Positions 6,460-10,420 of a DNA stretch of 10,420 nt are shown here, in pieces. The notes under the pieces are model-generated. The model worked only from the letters and a program-made list of their open reading frames with translations, made no database searches and was not told the DNA's origin. The stretch comes from Desulfobacteraceae bacterium. Its GTDB lineage: Bacteria > Desulfobacterota > Desulfobacteria > Desulfobacterales > Desulfosarcinaceae. Each line of letters starts with the position of its first letter. The stretch's first letter is position 1. The position numbers were made by a program, and so were the translations under genes. The stretch is from NCBI GenBank assembly GCA_027031325.1, contig JALVRI010000495.1:1-10420 (forward strand). Reading direction: 5' to 3'.

Positions 6460-7553
6460 ATGTTTACCTCCTGGCGATCAGGACCGACGATGGCCGTGTC
6501 CAGGTACATTGGTTGGAAATCCTTGCTCTTGTCCCGGTCCGGAATGGCGGCGTCCAGGCCGCAAATCTCTGAGGCGAAGGCGAAACATCCCGGCCGGCCG
6601 CCGACCACCCCGGGACGCAACTTCTTGCGGTCCTGGGCCATGAAAAGGGTGTGATCAGGCAGGCAGCCGATGACGCAATTGGGACCGTCGATTATGAGCT
6701 GGCGGCAGCTGTGCTTGAGCTGTTTGAGAAATTCGGCGTTGGGATGGTCCGCGATGTCATCGTCCTGGAGGGGGGTAATGACGTGCTTGTAGGCTTCGAT
6801 TCCCAGCTCCAGGTGGGTATGTACGTAGTGCAGGATGTGGGTGAAGACTTCCGAGTCGGACTGGTACCCAATATAGCCATCGAAACCGCGGGAGCTGAGA
6901 AATTCGCGGATCGGAATGAAAGCGGTGTTTTCGCCGTTGGTCATGCTGGCAAAACCCTGGATGAAAAAGGGATGGCATGCGTAGAGATTGATGGCGTAGT
7001 TGGTATTCTGCCTTCCCTGGGCCATGACAACCCGCGCCCACAACTCCTTGCGGTCAAGGTTGAGGTGGCGGGCAACGGTCATGGGATCACCGATCTCTTT
7101 AATCATGATCACGTCCGGCCAGAAGGAAAATACGATCATGTCGCCTTCAGCCTCACCCATCTGTCTCAGCCTGAGCCTGGTTTGCAGGAGGCGGTCATGC
7201 AGTTGCTCTTCGGGAAGATCTTCCCACTCTTCGGGGTATTCGTAGGCCCGGATAAGGTAGATATCGCGCTTGGGTACCCCCGGTGGAGGAGTCTTGGGCA
7301 CCTTGATGGTAATCTTGTACTTGGTCATGAATCCCAGGTCCATCATGAAGGTGTCCAGACGGCGTAGCCCTTTTTCGGTGAAGATACCCGAAAGAATGGG
7401 GGCGTCCTTTATTTCTTCAAAAGGACCGGCCAGGTCCCTTAAAAAAAGACCCACCCCGGAACCGTCGTGCCCCTCGCGCATCACCTCCATGGCCTCGATG
7501 GCTTTCATGGGCGATAATGGCTCGTGACTGGTTATGGCAAATAAGCGGCACAT
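6423..7553 (-). CDS. gltB1: Glutamate synthase amidotransferase subunit (class II, Ntn-type)
   Basis: This subunit hydrolyses glutamine to supply ammonia to the synthase subunit. The protein begins MCRLFAI: removal of Met exposes Cys2 as the N-terminal nucleophile of the Ntn hydrolase fold, which fixes the start at 7551-7553. Other family signs are HDGSGVGL (29-36), the glutamine-binding pattern R-x-x-T-N at 181-185 (GRQNTN), the oxyanion motif NGENT (206-210) and YQSDSEVF (230-237). At 376 residues it matches stand-alone archaeal-type subunits rather than the roughly 400-residue N-terminal domain of a 1500-residue GltB. A segment of about 130 residues lies between HDGSGVGL and the Arg motif. 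AAGGAG (7564-7569) lies 10 bases upstream. It is the first gene of the operon, with a consensus sigma-54 promoter about 190 bases upstream, and its last 12 codons overlap the start of the FMN subunit. MgsA of N-methylglutamate synthase is the main alternative identity. Confidence 0.9.
   Translation of the reverse strand: MCRLFAITSHEPLSPMKAIEAMEVMREGHDGSGVGLFLRDLAGPFEEIKDAPILSGIFTEKGLRRLDTFMMDLGFMTKYKITIKVPKTPPPGVPKRDIYLIRAYEYPEEWEDLPEEQLHDRLLQTRLRLRQMGEAEGDMIVFSFWPDVIMIKEIGDPMTVARHLNLDRKELWARVVMAQGRQNTNYAINLYACHPFFIQGFASMTNGENTAFIPIREFLSSRGFDGYIGYQSDSEVFTHILHYVHTHLELGIEAYKHVITPLQDDDIADHPNAEFLKQLKHSCRQLIIDGPNCVIGCLPDHTLFMAQDRKKLRPGVVGGRPGCFAFASEICGLDAAIPDRDKSKDFQPMYLDTAIVGPDRQEVNICCQTDPLPLQP
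6466..6472 (-). promoter_or_regulatory. Perfect Shine-Dalgarno sequence of the FMN subunit, inside the upstream gene
   Basis: AGGAGGT lies six bases before the FMN-subunit ATG and is read as part of the Arg-Gln-Glu-Val codons of the amidotransferase gene. With the 37-base overlap it supports translational coupling and strong initiation of the second cistron. Confidence 0.85.
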
Positions 7554-7563
7554 GTTTCATTTT

Positions 7564-7569
7564 CTCCTT
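7564..7569 (-). promoter_or_regulatory. Ribosome binding site of the amidotransferase gene
   Basis: AAGGAG lies 10 bases before the ATG that places Cys at residue 2. A different-frame ATG (7558-7560) sits only 3 bases from this site and would not encode an Ntn protein, so the site is assigned to the 7553 start. Confidence 0.7.
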
Positions 7570-7575
7570 GTTTTG

Positions 7576-7590
7576 CCGGCCTTCAGCCGG
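7576..7590 (-). promoter_or_regulatory. Small hairpin just upstream of the glutamate synthase ribosome binding site
   Basis: On the minus strand CCGGC and GCCGG pair around a TGAAG loop, ending six bases before the AAGGAG. The TGA in the loop is the stop codon of the candidate leader ORF (7583-7669), so a ribosome finishing that ORF would open this stem. No U-run follows. A regulatory role is inference. Confidence 0.35.
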
Positions 7591-7669
7591 TAACCCTATC
7601 TGGGAGCCCGGTAGCTTCAGGATATGGCCGTTGGCAATCAGGCTGACTGGTTTCTGCCTGCCGACCCAT
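7583..7669 (-). CDS. Candidate 28-codon leader ORF in the glutamate synthase 5' leader
   Basis: A short open frame lies inside the predicted leader of the glutamate synthase operon. It begins with ATG (7667-7669), preceded at 7 bases by AAGGTGG (7677-7683), one base off a full Shine-Dalgarno sequence. It encodes 28 residues, starting MGRQAETSQPDCQRPYP and ending DRVTG, with Gln at positions 4, 9 and 13. It stops inside the loop of the hairpin at 7576-7590, 29 bases before the amidotransferase start. No signal peptide, membrane segment or known domain is visible. It may be a regulatory leader peptide or simply chance; there is no conservation evidence here. Confidence 0.25.
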   Translation of the reverse strand: MGRQAETSQPDCQRPYPEATGLPDRVTG

Positions 7670-7742
7670 TTTACTACCACCTTTAGGGTTGAACTGCCCC
7701 CTTGTTTCGTCAGCGGGGCGGAAAGAGGCTAATGGACTTACC

Positions 7743-7757
7743 GCAAATTGTGTGCCA
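7743..7757 (-). promoter_or_regulatory. Consensus sigma-54 (RpoN) -24/-12 promoter for the glutamate synthase operon
   Basis: On the minus strand the 15 bases read TGGCACACAATTTGC, which is TGGCAC, five bases, TTGC: an exact match to the sigma-54 consensus with correct -24 GG to -12 GC spacing. It points toward the amidotransferase gene and predicts a start near 7731, leaving a leader of about 178 bases. Sigma-54 promoters require an ATP-using enhancer-binding protein, often NtrC for nitrogen genes. No NtrC-type inverted repeat was seen nearby, so the activator is unknown. Confidence 0.8.
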
Positions 7758-7770
7758 TGGCCATCTGATT

Positions 7771-7791
7771 CGGCCCCAGGGGCCGATCGGC
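7771..7791. promoter_or_regulatory. Overlapping palindromes upstream of the sigma-54 promoter
   Basis: CGGCCCC (7771-7777) and GGGGCCG (7779-7785) form a perfect inverted repeat around one A. GCCGATCGGC (7782-7791) is a second perfect palindrome sharing four bases with it. They lie about 40-60 bases upstream of the predicted sigma-54 start. This is closer than a typical enhancer, but they are also about 85-105 bases upstream of the glnE start. They could be an operator serving either direction; the protein involved is not evident. Confidence 0.4.
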
Positions 7792-7817
7792 TTTAAAGTG
7801 CGCCGTGCGGGCCAAGG

Positions 7818-7874
7818 TTTGATTTGATTACATAATTACAAAAGTGAAATAAAACTATCAGAATATTTACAAAA
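7818..7874 (+). promoter_or_regulatory. AT-rich tract before glnE, likely containing its promoter
   Basis: This 57-base stretch is only about 18% G+C, in sharp contrast to the GC-rich surroundings, and ends at the glnE ATG. It contains several weak -35/-10-like hexamers (for example TTGATT at 7824-7829 and TTACAA at 7836-7841), but no pair with good spacing, and no Shine-Dalgarno sequence. It also lies about 87-143 bases upstream of the predicted sigma-54 start, where enhancer or DNA-bending sites are often found. The exact promoter cannot be fixed by eye. Confidence 0.4.
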
Positions 7875-10420
7875 ATGTCAAATACAGAAAAGAGCCTTTC
7901 GCCCTTTGAAAGCCTGGGAAGACAGCGCCTTGAAAGTTTCAGGGAGGCCTGCCTGCAGGCAGGCTGCAATCTGAGACTTGGCTCCAGCACCGCCATGGGA
8001 CTTGCGCGGGCTTTTGCCTTCAGCGAGTTCGCCTTTCGCAGTGCTCTCGGTTCAGCGGCTGTCTTGGCGGCCATGATAGAAGACGGAAGCCTGTGGCAAC
8101 ACCATGAGGCAGGCCGCCTGGACAGACTGTTGAGATCACAGCTGGCGGACTTGGGCGGATCCGATTGGAGCTCGACCCTGGCCGGTACGCTGCGCCGCTT
8201 CCGCAAAAACCAGATGCTGCGGATCGCGGTTTGCGATATTGCCGGATGGATGCCGCTGGATCAGGTGCTGGCGGAAGTTTCGGATGTGGCCCAGGTGTGT
8301 CTCCAGGTGGCCTCCGAAACCATTTTCAGGAACATGGCTGCCAGATTCGGAAACCCCTTGGATGGAAAGATGAGGCCGGTTGTTCCGGTCGTCCTGGGTC
8401 TGGGCAAGCTGGGCGGCCGTGAGCTGAACTTTTCCTCCGATATAGACCTTGTCTTTGCTTACAGCCGGGAAGGAGAGACATCAGGCGGCCCGGGCGGTTC
8501 CATCGGCTGCGAGGAGTTTTTCCAGCGTTTTTTCAGGGAGCTGATTCGGGCCATCGGGAGAAATTCAGCCGAGGGTTTTGTTTTCCGGGTAGACACCCGC
8601 CTGCGTCCTTTTGGAGAAGTGGGGCCCCTGGCCATGAGTTTCAGTCGAATTGAAGACTACTACCAGAGGCAGGGGCGTGAATGGGAACGCTATGCCCTCA
8701 TCAAGGCCCGGGCCGTGGCCGGTGACCTGGAGGCCGGCCGGCGCTTGCTCAGGCGCCTGAAACCCTTCGTATATCGCCGCTATCTCGATTATGGCGTCTT
8801 CGAGGCTTTACGGGAGATGAAAGCCAAGATCATGGCTGAAGTCCGGGCAAGGGGCCTGGAAGACGACATCAAGCTGGGGCCGGGCGGCATTCGCGAAATA
8901 GAGTTTTTCGGCCAGGTTTTTCAGCTCCTGCGCGGTGGTGTTCAACCGGCTTTTCAAAGACGCTCCATCCTCAAGACCCTTGCATGCCTGGCCGAGCATG
9001 GGGCTATCGACAGCCAGACCATGGTGGAGCTGACAGAGGCCTACCGTTTCCTGCGGATCGTGGAAAACCGGCTCCAGCAACGGGAAGATCGCCAGACCCA
9101 CAAGTTGCCGCCGGACGAGCAGGGCAGGTTGCGGCTTGCCTTCAGTCTGGGGTTTGCGACGGTGGCCGATTTCGAAAAAGCCCTGGACAGGCACCGCGGC
9201 CGGGTCCAGCGCCATTTTGACTTCCTGCTGGACGAGGGCTGTACCAAAAGGGGGAGAGTCAGGGCGGACGACGCGGAACAGGACGCCCTGGCCCGCTTGT
9301 GCATGGGCGGGGACTTGGACCAGTCGGCCCACAGCTTGCTGGACAAGCTTGGATACCAACAACCCGCAAAGGTCCTGGAGGTCCTCGACAAGTTGCTGAC
9401 AAGCCCCGGGGTCAAAAGATTGAGCCAGGCCGGCAGGATCAAGTTGCGGCGGTTGTTGCCGTTGCTGATCAGCGACGTGGCGGCCCACGCCGGATCGGAG
9501 CCCGAATTGGTCTTTTCGCGCCTTATGGATCTTTTGACAAACATTGTCGGCCGCGTTCCCTACCTGGCCTTGCTGATCGAATCGGCCACGGCCAGGGCAC
9601 ACCTGATCCGTCTGACCGGGGCCAGTTCATGGATCGCCCGCTATGTGGCACGCCACCCTGTCTTGCTGGATGAGTTGATGGATCCGCGTACTCTCTATGA
9701 ACCGCTTACCCGCAGCAGCCTTGCCGAAGAGCTGGAACGCGGGATGGATGCCCTTGCCCAGGATGACCTGGAGCAGCAAATGGACGTGCTGCGGGTTTTC
9801 AAGCAGGTAAATACCCTCAGGGTGGCGGCGGCCGACATAACCGGCGTTCTGCCGTTGATGAAAGTCAGCGACAGACTCAGCGATCTGGCGGAGACGGTCC
9901 TGGAAAAAGTCCTCGATCTTTGCTGGCGGCAGTTGACCGAGCGGCACGGCAGGCCGAAGGCTAGCCTGGCCGGGACCGAATGCGGTCGGGGTTTTGCGGT
10001 CGTTGCCTACGGCAAGCTGGGCGGCCTGGAGTTGGGATACGGATCTGACCTTGATCTTGTTTTCCTCCACTCTGCAATCGGCGGTACTACCGACGGGCCG
10101 CGTCCCATGGACTGCGCCCATTTTTACGCCCGGCTGGGGCAAAGGATGCTTCACATGCTGACAGCCCATACGGCCGCCGGGATCCTCTACCAGGCTGACA
10201 TGCGGTTGCGCCCAAGCGGCGATTCAGGCATGCTGGTCAGCCACCTGGAAGCCTTTGCGCGCTACCAGGAAGAAAGTGCCTGGACCTGGGAGCACCAGGC
10301 CCTGGTCAGGGCGAGGGCCGTGGCCGGTGACCCTGTCCTCCAAGAAGGCTTTCAGAAAGTTCGCCGGCGAATACTGACCATCGAGCGTGATCCGGACCAT
10401 CTTCGTTCGGAAGTCGTCCG
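7875..10420 (+). CDS. glnE: Bifunctional glutamine synthetase adenylyltransferase/adenylyl-removing enzyme (runs off right edge)
   Basis: GlnE transfers AMP to a tyrosine of glutamine synthetase when glutamine is plentiful and removes it by phosphorolysis when it is scarce, under PII control. The 848 visible residues, of roughly 950-1000, include both nucleotidyltransferase domains. The N-terminal adenylyl-removing domain has GLGKLGGRELNFSSDIDL with Asp189 and Asp191, followed by FRVDTRLRPFG and GPGGIREIEFF. The central stretch has YRFLRIVENRLQ and DRQTHKLP. The C-terminal adenylyltransferase domain has YGKLGGLELGYGSDLDLVFL with Asp725 and Asp727, then ADMRLRPSGDSG and WTWEHQALVRARAVAGD. Both metal-binding Asp-x-Asp pairs are intact. 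The ATG at 7875 is the only usual start after the in-frame TGA at 7845-7847; no Shine-Dalgarno sequence is seen, so initiation may be weak. It is transcribed divergently from the glutamate synthase operon, sharing a 321-base intergenic region. Only the C-terminal 100-150 residues are missing, beyond the window. Confidence 0.97.
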   Translation, partial: MSNTEKSLSPFESLGRQRLESFREACLQAGCNLRLGSSTAMGLARAFAFSEFAFRSALGSAAVLAAMIEDGSLWQHHEAGRLDRLLRSQLADLGGSDWSSTLAGTLRRFRKNQMLRIAVCDIAGWMPLDQVLAEVSDVAQVCLQVASETIFRNMAARFGNPLDGKMRPVVPVVLGLGKLGGRELNFSSDIDLVFAYSREGETSGGPGGSIGCEEFFQRFFRELIRAIGRNSAEGFVFRVDTRLRPFGEVGPLAMSFSRIEDYYQRQGREWERYALIKARAVAGDLEAGRRLLRRLKPFVYRRYLDYGVFEALREMKAKIMAEVRARGLEDDIKLGPGGIREIEFFGQVFQLLRGGVQPAFQRRSILKTLACLAEHGAIDSQTMVELTEAYRFLRIVENRLQQREDRQTHKLPPDEQGRLRLAFSLGFATVADFEKALDRHRGRVQRHFDFLLDEGCTKRGRVRADDAEQDALARLCMGGDLDQSAHSLLDKLGYQQPAKVLEVLDKLLTSPGVKRLSQAGRIKLRRLLPLLISDVAAHAGSEPELVFSRLMDLLTNIVGRVPYLALLIESATARAHLIRLTGASSWIARYVARHPVLLDELMDPRTLYEPLTRSSLAEELERGMDALAQDDLEQQMDVLRVFKQVNTLRVAAADITGVLPLMKVSDRLSDLAETVLEKVLDLCWRQLTERHGRPKASLAGTECGRGFAVVAYGKLGGLELGYGSDLDLVFLHSAIGGTTDGPRPMDCAHFYARLGQRMLHMLTAHTAAGILYQADMRLRPSGDSGMLVSHLEAFARYQEESAWTWEHQALVRARAVAGDPVLQEGFQKVRRRILTIERDPDHLRSEVV
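7947..7964. repeat. Perfect 18-bp palindrome inside the 5' end of glnE
   Basis: GCCTGCCTGCAGGCAGGC is identical to its reverse complement. It lies within codons 25-30 of glnE (around EACLQAGC), about 225 bases upstream of the predicted sigma-54 start of the divergent operon. It could be a distant regulator binding site, a dispersed genomic palindrome, or chance from GC-rich codons. It does not resemble an NtrC site. Confidence 0.4.

Noticed and set aside
7417..7680. Minus-strand frame from the leader into the amidotransferase gene in a different frame
   Set aside because: The overlapping frame with Cys2 and Ntn motifs is clearly the real gene. This one has no recognisable domain and a badly placed ribosome binding site for its ATG at 7560.
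7798..7808. NtrC-like site (GTGC-GCC-GTGC)
   Set aside because: The half-sites are in direct, not inverted, orientation and the spacing is wrong for the NtrC palindrome.
7813..7824. IHF consensus match near the AT-rich tract
   Set aside because: The match to YAA-N4-TTGATW needs one extra base between the halves, so it does not meet the consensus.
8808..9602. 264-codon open frame on the minus strand
   Set aside because: Antisense to glnE, whose motifs continue uninterrupted through this stretch.

Overview
The window looks like a chromosomal nitrogen-metabolism region from a GC-rich bacterium. I infer Desulfobacterota (a Deltaproteobacteria-type anaerobe). The basis is the split, iron-sulfur-rich glutamate synthase of the archaeal/anaerobe type, sitting with a bacterial glnE, carAB and a sigma-54 promoter. 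The phylum is inference; the gene families are clear. No mobile element, CRISPR array, tRNA or rRNA was seen.

Layout: five genes run on the minus strand and one on the plus strand. Reading leftward from the divergent promoter region (7554-7874), the minus-strand genes are: a class II glutamine amidotransferase subunit of glutamate synthase (6423-7553); an FMN/iron-sulfur synthase subunit (4825-6459); and a fusion of the GXGXG domain, a GltD-type FAD/NAD(P)H oxidoreductase and a C-terminal double-cluster ferredoxin domain (2471-4813). A 200-base gap follows, then carA (1128-2270) and the first 360 codons of carB (1-1080, running off the left edge). On the plus strand glnE starts at 7875 and runs off the right edge after 848 codons.

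How the genes fit together: all of them make, use or control glutamine. Glutamate synthase turns glutamine plus 2-oxoglutarate into two glutamates. CarAB uses glutamine as nitrogen donor for carbamoyl phosphate (arginine and pyrimidines). GlnE adenylylates and deadenylylates glutamine synthetase. A consensus sigma-54 -24/-12 promoter (7743-7757, minus strand) is placed to drive the glutamate synthase operon, which suggests control by an enhancer-binding protein.

The points most worth a second look are: the sigma-54 promoter with its long leader, which may hold a short leader ORF and a hairpin; a 14-bp hairpin in the carA leader whose two G-U pairs hold only in the carA-sense RNA; the moved ORF boundaries and added Cys clusters of the glutamate synthase; and loss of the usual NADPH-specific arginine pair in its GltD part. 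I do not see an undescribed multi-gene system here. The genes are recognisable core metabolism, and the novelty is in architecture and regulation.
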